Source of the DNA: Plotosus lineatus
Taxonomy: Eukaryota; Chordata; Actinopteri; Siluriformes; Plotosidae
Assembly (NCBI GenBank): GCA_024760905.1
Contig: CM045745.1
Span: 19,780,282-19,844,281, forward strand
Direction: 5' to 3'
Length of the DNA: 64,000 nt
In this document: one piece after another, positions 1 through 13,509 of the stretch
Numbering within the stretch: the stretch's first letter is position 1
Layout of the letters: every line of letters starts with the position of its first letter
Made by a program: the position numbers and the translations under genes
Notes under the pieces: generated by a model
What the model saw: only the letters and a program-made list of their open reading frames with translations
Database searches by the model: none
Told to the model about the DNA's origin: nothing

Positions 1-90
1 TCGCTGTGCTAATAGCGTGTTCGCTGTGCTAATAGCGTGTTCGCTGTGCTAATAGCATGTTCGCTCTGCTAATAGCATGTTCGCTCTGCT
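1..90. repeat. 20-bp tandem repeat, 4.5 units
   Basis: The unit TCGCTGTGCTAATAGCGTGT repeats four times and then degenerates; later copies have CATGT and TCGCTC. The array is cut by the window edge. It appears to lie inside the pogo-like element that ends at about 750. Confidence 0.9.
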
Positions 91-99
91 TAGTTATAC

Positions 100-752
100 A
101 TGCCAGAAGATACTCCGATCTTATAGCTGTAGTAGAGTCGACCGGTCGTAGACGAGCATAATGCAAAACATGAACAAACAAAACAACAAATGAAACAAAT
201 TAAAACGAACAAAGAAACAATTTGACTCTGAGAATTCTGCAACGTTGCCCTCTGGGCAGCGCCATCTTAAAGACGTCACTCCAACTTCAATGTAAAAGGA
301 CATGAAGAGTACTGTAATAAAGTTTATCCTTTTGGTATCATTTGTTAAACATGCTACAGAACATAAAATCTCACGCATAAACATAACTTAGGTACTGTAC
401 TGGAATAATAATTGAAAAAGATTTTAATACAACAGTTCAGAGAAAACCGTCGTTTCTCAGGAGAAAGTCTTATTTCTTTAGAAGAGACATCCAGCGTTTT
501 CTATCGCTTAGCCAGAGAAGACACATAGCGTTTGAGTGGTATAGAGCTTAACTGGTAATTAAAACACGCACAAAAAAAGAGGCTCGTTGACAACTTGTGC
601 GCGAATGAGGAAAACGGGGCAGGACATCAGCTCAACCAATCAGGAGAAAGGAGGACAGCCATTGGCTGAATTTGAATCACGTGCCGGTTGTTCGGCAATC
701 AACGAAGACTCAAACCCTGGGTGTGAAACCGCGAATAGTCAAGGGCTATTTT
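100..752 (+). mobile_element. Right half of pogo-like P-family DNA element
   Basis: From about 110 to 752 the sequence follows the right half of the element at 45239-48005, including the terminal ACCGCGAATAGTCAAGGGC inverted repeat. The left terminus lies outside the window. Nothing in it codes. Part of it (121-420) is also present inverted at 51830-52140. Confidence 0.75.
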
Positions 753-754
753 AT

Positions 755-860
755 ATATATATATATGTGTGTGTATATATATATATATATGTGTGTGTGT
801 GTATATATATGTGTGTGTGTAATATATATATAAAATGTATGTATGTATGTATATATATAT
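755..860. repeat. TA/TG microsatellite
   Basis: Alternating (TA)n, (TG)n and (ATGT)n runs separate the P-family element from a hAT fragment. The ORF across it is composition only. Confidence 0.9.
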
Positions 861-943
861 GGCTCCCAGAGGATTAGATTTTAAAATATGTCTTTTTTTT
901 TTTTTTTTGGGGGTCTCTTAGTCAAAAAGGTTCCCGACCCCTG
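861..943 (+). mobile_element. hAT MITE right-end fragment
   Basis: GGATTAGATTTTAAAAT, a T tract, and CAAAAAGGTTCCCGACCCCTG closely match the right end of the complete hAT element at 17068-17985. Only the end is present here. Confidence 0.8.
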
Positions 944-3040
944 AGCTAGTATTGAAATACCTCAATATTTCATGTGAAATGTGTGTGAATTTATTTGCAA
1001 AGAAGTGATTGTTCCAAATGTCCACATTGAGTATCACAGTGAATTCCACACACAAGGATGTAGAGAAGATTCTTTTTCTTCATTTCTGGAAGTTGACGTC
1101 CCTTAATCTAGTATTACAGTACTGTGTTAAATTAGAAATCTGATCTACACAGAGCAGAAGGAAGAGGCTGATACTCACCATAAAAGAGGCCTCCCCTTGA
1201 AAGCGTTCGTATCATGGTTTCCTCTGACGTCTTTAAATTCAGTTGGCTGCACAACAGCATTTGGCTGCTGACAAGAGAGCACAACTTAGCTGCTGACTAT
1301 TTCAATATGTACACTGATGAGTTTTCACAAGGTGGAGAGAATGGACACCGTTCTTGCTTCTTGACTCAGCAGAATATGCCTGTCCTGTTTTGGTTTTGAC
1401 ATCAAATTTAGGAATGCATAATATTTAATTAATTTAAGAACCTAAAAATTAACTGTGCTTAATTCTTCTGCTCTAGGGAAACCTAAATCCTTGAAAGGAC
1501 TTTCACTCCAGAACATTCTTTTGGATGGTTTGTTTCAACGTTTGTTTCCAAGAACACAGATTAATCCCGGTTTCTTAGTACCGCACTGTTTGACTGCAGT
1601 TGAAGGTCACTGCTCAGAGGGATGTCCGCATTCTGTCCAGCCTCTAATTATTTAAGTCAATGTCTTGCACAGCTGTTCTCTTCTTGCACTAGGTATTGAG
1701 ACATGCATGCACAGACAGAGCATAAAGCCCATTAAAGCCCTGTCTGGGGTATGAATACACACTTGTTCACATATGCAGTACGTGTCATGCCGCTGCAGTG
1801 GCCAGCATTGCTTAACAAAACATGTATTGTTAGTGTGTTTGTCTGACTGACTTGATTGTTATGAGAGTGTAGCATGTGATCACAAATTAATCAATCGTAC
1901 TTGACAGAGTCATATACGCACTGCTTAGCTCTCAACCCCTACAGGGAACGACCACTTATCCACAAGGAAAGAATGTATAGGATTTCCTGACTTCAGAAGC
2001 TGACCCCGAGTTCACAGTAATGAATGACTGATACTGTTCCGAGTTTGTATCCTGTGGGAGTGTTTTCCGACTTTGCTGGATAATGGCGTCCAGTAAAAAT
2101 ATTAGCTTCACTTATATGCTTTTTGTGATCCCAGCACTAATAAATCAGATCGAGATATTTCATGATGAACAACTGACTGGGAAACTGTCATAATTTGAAC
2201 TTTTCATAAATAATTTGCATAAACATAAGACAATCCTTAGTGTAAACAGTAGGCTGCTACTGCCTTATTATGACCATGTGATACACATTTGCAAAGGAAA
2301 TGACCAGTCAGTGGTCACTTTTTTGATTATCTGTGAGAACACCCGACACTGTATTTGTGTCTTCTTCTTTGTAATGCAAAATATTTTACATCTAAGATTT
2401 TAACGAAACTGCAGGCAGAGGACAGCTTCCCGCCACATTTCAGCACTTCTCTAAAGATATCCTCAATGATCTGCCCTTGAGAATTCAGTTCCACTCAGTC
2501 TTTTAAAACCTCAGTTTTAGTTCCCTTATTCTAATTCTTACTCAAATGTCCATTAAAAGTGCTGAGTGTTTGAGTAAATATCATAACTATAAATTATAGA
2601 AGCACAATTTGGCCTGGAAACACTGATACGGTTTCCTGTTCAAATTACATTAAGCTGTTTCATTTATAATATGCAATACACTATTTAAAATAATGATTTC
2701 TAATTTTGGTCAAGTCTGAATTTGATAAATGTACACATGATGCTCCTTTCTTTTTCCCCCCTTAATAGATAGTTGAATATGCTGGAACGGAATGTAGTCT
2801 GGACAGTGTGTTAAACAGTACCAGGAAACAAGGCTGGTGTCGGAGTATTCTGACGCAAATTCAGGGACCTATGTGGGGTGCAATACATTCAGTTAGGAAA
2901 AGCTAACAAGGATTTTTTTTTTTTATGTAAGATAGAGAGAAAGAGAAGTGAGTGGGTGACGAACAGGGATTATCTTGGGTGTGAGTCAGCAGCAGAGTGT
3001 AAAATTCCACCAACACGCTGCTCATGTCTGTTATCAGATA
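944..3040. other. Probable RELL1 intron 1, no gene seen
   Basis: About 2 kb without a recognisable exon or transposon terminus. A pyrimidine tract and AATAG at 2745-2768 open a 45-codon frame, but it resembles nothing I recognise and has no good donor. Confidence 0.4.
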
Positions 3041-3052
3041 GCTTGTTTTCTC

Positions 3053-3060
3053 TCTCTCGC

Positions 3061-3096
<36 letters not shown>

Positions 3097-3098
3097 AG
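3053..3098. repeat. CT microsatellite
   Basis: (TCTC)n run; it generates a spurious Leu/Ser-rich frame. Confidence 0.9.
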
Positions 3099-3279
3099 AA
3101 ATGTTTTTACCCCAGTGTGTCCTTCATCTTTGCTACTGTGTAGCATCGTGGCCTGACTTGGTGTGAATTACTGTATCTTGTGTGCAGGCACAAATGCCCT
3201 GTTACTCAAGTCGAAAGACCCCACATGTGCTTGCCTGTCCCAAATGCCTATCAGATTTGCCCTAATTATTACTGTGATA

Positions 3280-3535
3280 AGTTATAATTCGTAGAGCACC
3301 ATTGTCCTGCAATATGGCTGTCCTGTGTCCACTTGTGCCTAACACCGGAAACTCAATAAGGCTGCTGCAGTGCTGAGTTGATGCTGATAGTCTGTTATGT
3401 GCTGCTGAATTGCATGAAGAAGGGCAGAAATAAAACCAAAACAAATTTATTGTTAATCATGAAACTAAAGCCCCCAATATAATGCTTCATATACCACCAC
3501 TCAGACTCACACACAATAAACACACGATCTCATCC
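3280..3535 (+). repeat. Dispersed repeat Z, copy 1
   Basis: Shares ordered segments (TGTCCACTT...TGCC; ACCACCACTCAGACTCA; ACTCAATAAGGCTGC-like) with 19695-19912. The sequence between the shared blocks is variable, as in an old interspersed repeat. Class unknown. Confidence 0.55.
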
Positions 3536-4310
3536 ATGTCGGTAAATGAAAATCAGTCAGTTGACAGAACATAAAATTGTTAAAAGGATAAATTAAGCGA
3601 ATCATATGAATCTGTTATTTCTGGTTTACTTCCTAAAGTCTATATTAACAAAGAATAATATCAGCTTGTCATGAATCCACCAATTTTGCAACTTCCACGA
3701 ACTAAATGGAATCCTTTCTGTTATTGGTGAATCGGGACTATTTGAATATTTTGGAACGACAATTTAGTCTAACTGATTTGAGTTTTGTGGACTAAAACCT
3801 TAATGACATCAATTTTTTTAGTAATAAAGTTGAGCTATTTGGAAATTTCAACTTTTTAATTGCTTATATTTACTTTTTGTTTTGTAGCGTTTCTGAGAGA
3901 CCAGTTCATTTTTGTTATCACTTATATCACCATTTCTTCACTGGCTTCTCTTTTCATACCTCTTGATGAAGTAATCGTGTGTTCCATGCTATCGGAAACA
4001 GCAGATTCCTTTCTTGTGTGGAAGGAAACGTAATAGCGGTTACATAAGCATTTTGTTTAATATATAGGGCTGTGCTGCTGAAAATTAATCCACATCTTTT
4101 GGCCAATCATGTTCAAGGTTCAGCAGCTGTTGTACAACTGTGTGGTGCAAAATTATGAGGACCCCTGACTTAAACACTCCTATTAGGTACTGCCATTGAC
4201 GCGTGATTCACTCAGGAATTGTGACACAGCTAAGCCTGACGGCTGAAAATAGTCAAACTTGAACCTGTTAATGCAGCCCTTGTAATCAAATAATGCTGGG
4301 TAAATTTAAT

Positions 4311-5163
4311 TACCGTATGCAACGTAATAAGCACCCTGCTCCAATAATGTTTTTGATTTTGCATCAAATAACTGCCCATATGTACTGAGAGCAAAATGCT
4401 ACATCAAACTTACCAATTTTATTCAATCACTCCATGTAACAGTAAAATGAGGCATTCACTGCCTGTCAAAGTGAGTTTACACGGTATTTCAAGACCCCTT
4501 GCCGCTGGGAAATGTCTATAATGTTCATCAGTAACAACACATTTGATTGTTCTGCCGTGCTTTAAAAAACAGGAAAATGTTTTGCTGTGTTCTCTTGGTA
4601 AATGTCCAACAACCAATGAACCATTAGAAACTGCTACAGCAAAACTATGGGATGCTCTGAATGAATGGAAAAACAAGCCAGATATGGACCAGAACATCAG
4701 ATGTGACATCAGATGGACATCAGAAAGTGATGACGAGTATTTTTCACTCTATTCTCCTGCTCACTGACTTCATAAATTTAAAGACGTTCCTGGCCATGTG
4801 CTTTTGTTTATGTTCGTGGTGATTGGTTCAACATGCCATGTGCTAAAGTTGGTATTCGTGTTGATTGGCATGATTTTACTTCCTGGAAAATGTTTAAAGG
4901 AACAGCACCAGGAGGGAAAAGTAAGGGGTCTTTTTTTTTATTTACGCTGTTTTCTGTTTTTCAGCTTTCATGTAAGTAGTGTGGTTGATACGACAAAATG
5001 AATAACACAAACACCAGTAAAACTCTCTTGTTGTTATTATTCATGTTTTCCATCTCGATGGTAATAAGCACTTACCGTTCCACTCCGTTGGTAACATTTT
5101 AATAAGCCCCCACCCACTCCAATTTTTAAAGCGCCCTGGGCGCTTATCACGCCGTTTACGGTA
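4311..5163 (+). mobile_element. X-family DNA transposon, copy 1
   Basis: The termini TACCGTATGCAACGTAATAAGC and GCTTATCACGCCGTTTACGGTA are inverted repeats matching at roughly 18 of 22 bases. Within it a 74-codon frame (4543-4767) reads CSLGKCPTTNEPLETATAKL and ends SESDDEYFSLYSPAH; related peptide is readable in the inverted copy at 30936-31700. That suggests a decayed transposase C-terminus, but I cannot name the superfamily with confidence; pogo-like is possible. Confidence 0.7.
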
Positions 5164-5504
5164 ATGTTAAAAGTTCATTTCATTCTTGTTCCAGTGGTAC
5201 CAAATTCATTGATGTTCATAGAAAAAGAACATTTCAGTCATTTTTCACCAACCTTGATTAGAGCACATTTGTTGTGATGAGATCGCAAGTGCATTGTGCC
5301 CCGGTTGAAAGGCATAGTCCACGAAATCAGCTCATGCTTCACGCTGATATGATGCACGTGGTCTGAACCATTACCGGATTCAGCAGTTGAGTCTCCAGCT
5401 TTCTCGCCATACCCCGTTTATCAGGAGTATATTTCGCCATTTTTTTTTAAACGTCGTATTTATAATTATCCCCAAGAGATTTCTGGTTCTTTAAAAAAGG
5501 TAGG

Positions 5505-5810
5505 GTGGCAGTGGTGGTCTAGTGGTTAGGGTGCAGGATTACTGATCCTAAGGTTGGGGGTTCGAGTCCCCACAAGGTTGTCACTGTCCCCCCAGTGCAG
5601 CTAACTGGGTTATCAAAAGCACGCCATGCCTCTCACTGTCTATGTTCAGAGGCATGTAAAAGAACTATTGCTGACTTTCGTAAAGAGTAGGCTGCAAAGC
5701 CGTCAGTGTGTTTCTACGACCTGGAGAGGGATGGGCTCCGCCAGGCCAAATCAGCCCAAGTCTCGCCATGAAGGCGCCCCAACAACATCGTCGAATGTTA
5801 AGGGATAAGT
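5505..5810 (+). mobile_element. tRNA-derived SINE, copy S1 (third tail type)
   Basis: The head has an A-box-like TGGTCTAGTGG near 5515 and B box GGTTCGAGTCC at 5559-5569, followed by the shared body with CAGCTAACTGGGTTATCAAA and AGAGTAGGCTGCAAAGCC. After about 5710 the tail (GGGATGGGCTCCGCCAGGCC) differs from both other copies. It is a SINE and not a tRNA gene: it continues for 300 bp and has no CCA-type or folded tRNA end. Confidence 0.85.
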
Positions 5811-7670
5811 GAAGTGAGAAAAAAGCTAGATTATAACCCACACAAAGTACGTACCAAAATCTAAGCTCAAGAATAAACTAGCGCAATGTGGCAGGCAAAT
5901 TAATTGCAAGTCCCCTCTCAAAAAAGTGGTATTGACCATCACACATCAAGATGGTGACCACCATGATGGACGCGTGTGAGCAGGATACCGTCATTTCTGA
6001 TCTATTTATTCCATACCTGGGTGAGTAATATATATGTCTATTATTGGAATATAACCTTTATTGTGTATAGAATGTTCTAGTGTGGCTGTTTTGCTGAAAT
6101 ATTGCAATGAATATAGACTTTGACTCTGAATTGATCGGGTCACTCGGCTTGCTGGTTAAACATGAACGAATTGGCACTTTCGACGAAGAGCAGATTTTGA
6201 TTTAATTTATGGGTTCTAATTTCAAACTCAAAGACTCCTATTTTGTCTGAGACATTTAAGAGTGTTTTGATGGAGAAATCTTAACCTACATTCTATGATA
6301 ATACATACATTCCTGTCTACAATCAGCTGCTGCATGTGTACTCGAGGCCATGCCCCGAGTCACTCAAGGGAGAATGATCATTATCAATAATAGGATTGTT
6401 TATTCATATGATCCATTTCTTTTTCCAGTGAATGAAGAGTACAATACTCTGAAAAAGATTACAATTATTACTTATTACAATACTCTGAATTTTCAAAAAT
6501 GATTATGTATTATATTTTCTCAACATTTTCCTATTTAACATGTTTAACATGTTTTGACCTTCACAGCGAAAACCATGATGGATAGCCTAGAACTGATGCT
6601 TCCAATGAATTAAGCAGGTCAATATACCTTAGAAACAAACGTTTCAGGTTATTGGCTTGCTCGGTTGAAGTTCAATGGATTTTCGAAATTTGACTATTTT
6701 TGACTTGGTTGGTTAAATTTGAATGAATTTTCAAAGATTGGTCATTTTTGTTCATTTTTTTCCATGGTGTACATTCCAGTTTGAGGCATTTTTGAGGGAC
6801 ACTAAATTCAAAAGTGAGAGGAACTGGCTTTCATAAAAAATTATTGTGGTTCAGTCTATCCCATTATCTTGGAAAATAGCATAAACGGGCTTTTCAGATG
6901 TCTAATTTTGAAAATATAGGTGTCAAAAAATGCTTTGCTAATTTGGTGCTACCATAATTAAAAAAAAAAAAGAAAAAGCATTTTGAAATGGCTTTTACTA
7001 CAAAACCTAATACCTGAGAGACCTGAAACTAGGTTTTAGAACTGACTGAGAAATGGCATTAATTGTTTGTAGAAAATAATAATTCCTGTTTCATAGTCTC
7101 TCCAAAAGCGATCCAAAGGATGTCAAAGCCAGGGGCCTGAAGCGGGGGTAACGGAACACGCTCTATCTCGGAAATAATTGCATGAAATTTGGACTGGTGG
7201 TTTGTAATGGTTAACGCAACAAATAGAACCTAAAACCATCCATTTATGAGGACTTTCATTTTTTCAGTGCCGGTACCTACTCCTATGTGCTAGATGAACA
7301 TCCTATTCCTGATTTGTTCTCGCCCAGGAGGTGTGTTACATAATCAGGATGCCAAGCCATCCCACAGGTGTTCAGAGGAGTATGAGGTGAGGGCTCTCTG
7401 CAGGCCATTCAAGTCCTTTCACATCATCCATGGCAGATCTTGACTTCATAGAATTCGCTTAGGGCTTTTTAGTGAGGTGACATGAAATTAAAAGGCTACA
7501 GCATACAAAGAAACCACAACAGCTGGGGAAGAAGCACATATGGATGCGTCATGTTTTGTACATTTATATATAAATTTCAAAATGGCAGTACAGTGTACAT
7601 TACCATCAGAGCTGCTTTTATTTTTAAAGCTGAATGCTAATTCATGTTTTTGTGCTGTGTCCGATTCCAG
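5811..7670. other. RELL1 intron 1 continued, no gene or clear repeat
   Basis: AT-rich sequence without recognised exons or termini. Splice acceptor signals for RELL1 exon 2 lie at its end. Confidence 0.4.
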
Positions 7671-7865
7671 AAAACGGTACTACAGATGGAGGGACTGACC
7701 ACCCTGAGTACATAGCCTATGCCCTGGTGCCGGTCTTCTTCTTCCTCGGCTTGCTGGGCGTGCTAATTTGCCACATACTGAAGAATAAGGGCTATCGTTG
7801 TACAACAGAGGCTGAAGAACATGACCAGCTCGATTTAGATGAGGAGAAACAGCATGAGGATGAAG
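7671..7865 (+). CDS. RELL1: RELL1 exon 2: ectodomain stub, transmembrane helix, KGYRCTTEAE
   Basis: The acceptor is TTCCAG|AA and the donor is GAAG|GTAGGA. The exon is 195 nt with phase 1 at both ends. It encodes ENGTTDGGTDHPEY, then about 23 hydrophobic residues (single membrane helix), then KNKGYRCTTEAEEHDQLDLD and an acidic tail. This block is the strongest identifier of RELL1 because HPEYIAYALVPVF and GYRCTTEAE are shared with the human protein. NGT is a possible N-glycosylation site in the ectodomain. Reading through the donor would stop within about 20 codons. Confidence 0.95.
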
Positions 7866-9010
7866 GTAGGAAGGAGATTTTCAGATTCTGTCTCAACCCA
7901 AAGGCACTAACTGACTGTTGAGTAGTGGATAACACGGATAGAGGAAGTAAGATTTCCAGTTTGCTTTCATATTCCATTGACTCCCATTCAACAACAACTT
8001 CCATTTTATTGGCATCATATAATGACAGCTGCCTTTTTGAAAAAGTAACGTAATAGTATGACCCTCTGTAATCTTGTTTTTAGATTAAGAATCCAGATAT
8101 GAATTTAATATAGGAAAACACATTAAATAAATGTTCAAAGATGAAACATTCTACTTAGAACAACAATATTTTATTTTCAGTAAATAGGTCTTTTCGATGG
8201 TCTTTTGTTTCTATTTCAAACCGTCTTGGGTGTAAAAAAAATTGCTGTTTCCATTAATGGGCTCAAAAAAATAGGGTTGGGAGGTCAGGATATTATTTAT
8301 TTATTTATGAGTATATGCCAAACCCCAAATAACCATGAATGAATTTGTCAGAACTCCTGTCCAAAAACAATTGTTCTGTATTTGTAACTGTGAACAATAA
8401 GTGGCTCTGAGCCGAGATTTATATAAAATCAAACATCAGTCGATGTAAATGCTCTCAACTAAGCACCACATGCTACAAGCACAATCATGGTAGTATCATT
8501 TAAAATGATCCATGTCTTTGTACAACTTCTGCTCTGCTAGCTCTTGCAGAAGCTTGTCATTGCAGACCTTGGCTCGCTTCCCCCGACACTACATGTTGTG
8601 AAGACCTCTTTGTACTTCCTTAAGCTTGTTGTTGTGCTTGGAATGCGATGGAATTATCCATAAATTTCTGTAGGACAACAGTTTTAGAAAGAATAAACAC
8701 TTACTGGTGAAAAAATATTTCTTTGTGACTGACTACATGGTTTTCACAGCCAACAGCACCACGAGAATGAACCGTTTTAATGCAGAAATACCTCAAATCC
8801 ACAACACAAACCAAGCATCTCTGAGGTTTTCTCATTTTTTTTGTGATGCACAGTCTAGATTAGTCTTGACCGCCACATCATTGGCTGGAATTTAAGTTAA
8901 CCCATAGAATATAGTATTGCAACTAGCCGCACACTAAAATGCATTCTCATTCGCTGATTCTGCAAGTTTCTAATAACTATGAAGCACCCCCGGCTGACTC
9001 CATAGGTCAA
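7866..9010. other. RELL1 intron 2, first part
   Basis: No exon, RNA gene or recognisable transposon terminus seen. A short (TTTA)n occurs near 8294. Confidence 0.4.
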
Positions 9011-9011
9011 T

Positions 9012-9250
9012 GTCTTCTCTTCTTTTCTTTTCAGCTGTTCCCTTCGGAGGTCGCCACAGCGAATCATCTGCCTCCATCTCACCCTGTCCTCTGCATCTTC
9101 TTCTCTTACACCAACTACCTTTATGTCTTCCTTCACCACATCCATAAATCTCTTCTTTGGTCTTCCTCTAGGCCTTCTGCCTGGTAGTCCCAACCTCAGC
9201 ATCCTACTACCAATATACTCACTATTCCTCCTCTGTACATGTCCAATGCT
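9012..9250 (-). mobile_element. RTE LINE 3' fragment (R1)
   Basis: On the - strand it encodes GSRMLRLGLPGRRPRGRPKK and RFMDVVKEDIKVVGVREEDA, the C-terminus of the RTE polyprotein, followed by the GTGGCGACCTCC 3' end and an AAGAAGAG tail. It is strongly 5'-truncated, as usual for LINE insertions. Confidence 0.85.
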
Positions 9251-9445
9251 TAATTTGTACCAAGGCTCCAGTCTTTGGACCGGATAAACCCCTAAAAATG
9301 ATAAAAGTACACCAATTTTGTATGAAATATGTGTTAAAACTAAAAGAAAATTATTCATTAAACCATTTAAACATCTTATTAATGAATTAAACCATTTTAT
9401 TGTCATTTATTAATTAAACCATTATTAAACATTTTTTTATTAACG

Positions 9446-9448
<3 letters not shown>

Positions 9449-9484
<36 letters not shown>

Positions 9485-9606
9485 CTCTCGCTCTCTATCA
9501 CTCTCTCTCGCCGCACGCTTGACCATTTACTGAATTAAAACAAAAAACTCAACTAAAAACTAAAGCTTTATTCTCTCTCTCTCGCTCTCTCTCTCTCTGT
9601 CTCGCC

Positions 9607-9637
<31 letters not shown>

Positions 9638-9650
9638 TCTCTCGCTGCGC
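9449..9650. repeat. CA and CT microsatellites
   Basis: (CA)n at 9449-9482 and (CT)n at 9572-9645 with CTCGC interruptions. Confidence 0.9.
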
Positions 9651-9799
9651 GCTGTGGGCCACGCCCACAACACATGAATTCAAAGCGCATTCCCTGCTTG
9701 ACAAACTCAACTTTAATTTGATTCCTTGAGGGATCGGAATTCCAGATGAGCTTAAATGCACCCACATTTATTAAACATTTACTGAATTAAACTACTTTA

Positions 9800-10045
9800 A
9801 AAACTAAACTAAAAACTAATAAGTGAAGCTTCCTTCTGTCTCTATCTGGGAGGCCAGTGGGGCGGGATGTTGAGAGACAGCCAATGAGAGAGCAACTCGC
9901 GCATCGTGTGAAATTTTGATTGGCATGTTTGAATTTTGAAATTTTTTTCGTAAGAGGGGGTTGATTCGTATATTGGGGACGGAAACTCAGGAAAATGTTT
10001 TTCATAATCCAGGGATTTCGTACACAGGGGTCTTCGTAATTTGGG
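9800..10045 (+). mobile_element. Fragment of the M-family element (right part)
   Basis: GGGGCGGGATGTTGAGAGACAG and the following TTCGTAA-rich segments resemble 12290-12500 and 40020-40290. The terminal TACCACTGTA is missing; the copy runs into the TG/TA microsatellite. Confidence 0.55.
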
Positions 10046-10063
10046 GGCTGATTGTATATATAA

Positions 10064-10730
<667 letters not shown>

Positions 10731-10760
10731 TATGTATGTATATATGTATGTAATACACAC

Positions 10761-11302
10761 TAAAGCCCTGCGTGGGGCGGGTTTCAGCCCGAGGGCCCCC
10801 GCAGGCATAAATTTTAAAGTCAGACTTTTTAGTTTGCGGGGCGGGTCGGGTCAGTTTGAAACTTATGTGGGGCGGGGTGGGTTGAGAGTGATTCAAGTTT
10901 TGCATGGCGGGCTGCGGGCTATGTCACGGATTCATGCGGGCTGTTGCGGGGCTAAAGAGCACTTCAACAAATTATACTGCTTTATACAGATGCGCCCCGA
11001 CTTGCGTAGTTTATAATTGTGCAATGTTAGTTGTTAATTGTAATGTAACTTTTTATGGTTTGAGTGAATTAAAGAATGAATATTAATATGTACGGGCTGC
11101 AGGGCGGGTGCGGGCTCAGAATTAGAAACTCACAACGGGCTGAAATATTTTGTGTGGGGCGGGCTGCAGGCCAGGTTAGAATTTCACTTGCGGGGCGGGG
11201 CGAGCTGACCTACGAGGGTAAATGTGTGGGGTGGGCTGCGGGCCACAATTCTAATTTGCAGGGCAGGCGCAAGTTTGTGATCTTGGCCCGCGCAGGGCTC
11301 TA
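10761..11302. mobile_element. GC-rich hAT-like MITE
   Basis: Ends TAAAGCCCTGCGTGGGGCGG and GGCCCGCGCAGGGCTCTA are inverted repeats. The body repeats GCGGGCTGCGGGC-like motifs. The flanks ATACACAC and ACACACAC are compatible with an 8-bp duplication but are low complexity. Non-coding. Confidence 0.7.
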
Positions 11303-11664
11303 ACACACACGCACACACACACACACAAAACTAGTTTCTTGTATTTTTCACATCGTTATAAGGGACCAAATTAAAACTGAATATGTCCACAAAGCAGTTT
11401 AAAAAGTTAAAATAAGATTAGTTAATGACAAAGAATTAATTTATTTCTATTCAAACAGATTGATTAGCAGAATCCCAAATTTAAAGCAGAACAACTGTAT
11501 TTATGTACTTCTATGTGAACAAGAAAATGGTTTGTAAGCATGTGGATCTTGTGTTGGCTGGGGCAGTGAAAGATTTCCCTACAATTGTATTTGAGTGAAT
11601 AGGGGTGCCAAAGTTGTTGTTGTTGTTTTTTTTTAAATATAATATACTGTAATGCATTAATATT

Positions 11665-11970
11665 TTAAGGGAAATTATTTCCTCTGCATTTAATCCATCC
11701 AAAGTAATCACATACTTCATACTCCTGTACAGTGAGCACACACATATGGAGCAGTGGGCTGGCTGCAACAACTATTGGGGCACCCAGAGAATAGTTTGGG
11801 TGGTTGGTGCCTTGCTCAAGGGCACCACGTCAGCCACTAATTAATGTGGAGGAAGGGAAGGTGCAGCTCGCCCCCCCACGACATATTTTTCTTGCTGGTT
11901 CAGAAATGAAACCAACAACCTTTTGGTCCCAGAGCCATTTCGCTAACCATTTGGTTACACTGCCCCAAGG
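11665..11970 (-). mobile_element. tRNA-derived fish SINE, copy 1
   Basis: Contains CTCTGCATTTAATCCATCC, TTGCTCAAGGGCACC and a reversed tRNA-like end (AACCATTTGGTTACACTGCCC). It shares these blocks with 28645-28855. The family is common in teleosts as far as I know; the tRNA promoter points to the - strand. Confidence 0.65.
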
Positions 11971-12039
11971 CCTCCTTCTGCTTCAATATCGTATCGATGG
12001 AAGACAGGTTTGGCCATATTCCTTTGCGATATCCCTCAA

Positions 12040-12500
12040 CCGCATGCCATGAGCCTGCTTCTTTTCACTCACACCAGGACTCACTTTCACCGCAAATCAC
12101 ACGCGCACGCATGTGTTGACTATGTCTTCTTAGCAGTTATAATCTTACAAATGTTTATGCAGTTAAAATCCTGAGCCAAAAAATAAAGTTGCAATGAGCA
12201 CACTGGAAAAACCTCACGAAACAACAGTAACTCTGTCCTTTACGTATGTTAGAACTCCGTGACAAACAATGGGTCGAAGGCACATGAAAGGCATCATGGG
12301 TATTGTGGAGATGTAGCTCCATAATAGCCAATGGGAGGGAGCTGCGTCATGGGTATTATTTGAATTGTTTGAATTTTTGAGATGGCGCGTTTTGTAACGT
12401 GAATTTGTTTCGTATCCAGCGACGGAAATTTTAGGTAAATGCGTTTCGTAATCTGGATTTTTCGTTTGTTGGATCTTTCGTAAGGTGAGGTACCACTGTA
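12040..12500 (+). mobile_element. M-family non-autonomous DNA element, copy 1
   Basis: Nearly the same sequence as 39775-40293: CTTCTTTTCACTC, GTCTTCTTAGCAG, and a right end TTCGTAAGGTGAGGTACCACTGTA. The matching left inverted repeat was not found, so it may be left-truncated or asymmetric. Confidence 0.65.
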
Positions 12501-13509
12501 TTTTATCTTTATAGAATAGTGATACAGTAGCAACGTCACAATGTAGATGGCATGTCAGAGAGCATTAAGTTATCATCTTGTGGGGAAAAATAAATGTTGC
12601 TGTCATTTTGGAGCTGTCGTGGGCCTTCACATTTTACTCGGCCAATCCATCAATATTGATATTCAATTTTTGATGCGCTAAAAACATTAACATTTCGCCT
12701 GATTGGCTAGATGTCTGTCTGTATAAGAAGGCCAAGAGGCTGTAGTTTTACAGTTGCACAGTTTTGTTACAGAAATCACTTGTCATGTCCATTTTAATAT
12801 ATCAAGCTGTTTGGAAGCATTGCAAAACATGCAGTTTTCCTGAGTCAGTCTTGCAGAAGACCTTCAGGATCATTTTTTTTCTTTTTTCTTTTTATTTTGC
12901 AATGATCTTTTGCTCTCCGATTTGAAGAGGGAGGTCCACTTGCATGAACTCGAGACACTAAAATGCTTTGCATCTGTGCTGTCATTCTCACTAAAGCGGG
13001 TAAAAGGAAGGTAGGGTTTTTACGCTCAAGCCTGGCTTACCCTGGTTTCTGTAGCACAGTGCAAAATTCAACTCCTCCTGCATGGGTCGCTAGTCCATCA
13101 CTGGTTACCTTCCCAGTATTTTTACTGGTATCAATTTGTACTATTGTGTGGATAGAGGATAGAGATTGTTAAGACCATGCCGAGATACCTAATGCTGATT
13201 TGAGCCCACAATCTTGATCATGACCTCAGCACCCTAACCACTTCAGCACCTCACCAGAGCAGGCATCACAAAATGTTAGATGTAACCAGAGTTTTTTAGG
13301 AAACTTGAGTTTTCCTTTTCATTTTTTCCATTTTCCTCTGACCTCTCATACAAAGTATGACGTGTTCAAAGTAATAATCAAATCAAACAATGAAAAAGAT
13401 ACATTAAATGTGTTATCCCTTTAAAGAAATCTAAGAAAGGTGAATATGAGAATGCTAAAAATAGAAGTGTCTGCTTTCTTCTTTAAAATCCCAAACATTC
13501 TCTGTATAA

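Noticed and set aside
1..90. CRISPR-like or telomeric repeat
   Set aside because: Direct 20-bp repeats without spacers; not a telomere motif; part of a DNA element.
1214..1655. Small genes at 1214-1399 and 1455-1655
   Set aside because: Short frames of random composition, no motifs, no conserved neighbours.
2745..2905. Exon upstream of RELL1 exon 2
   Set aside because: Good acceptor-like tract and a 45-codon frame, but no similarity to the RELL1 N-terminus, no signal peptide and no convincing donor.
5505..5580. tRNA gene
   Set aside because: A and B boxes are present, but the sequence continues into a 300-bp SINE body shared with three other copies, one with target duplications.
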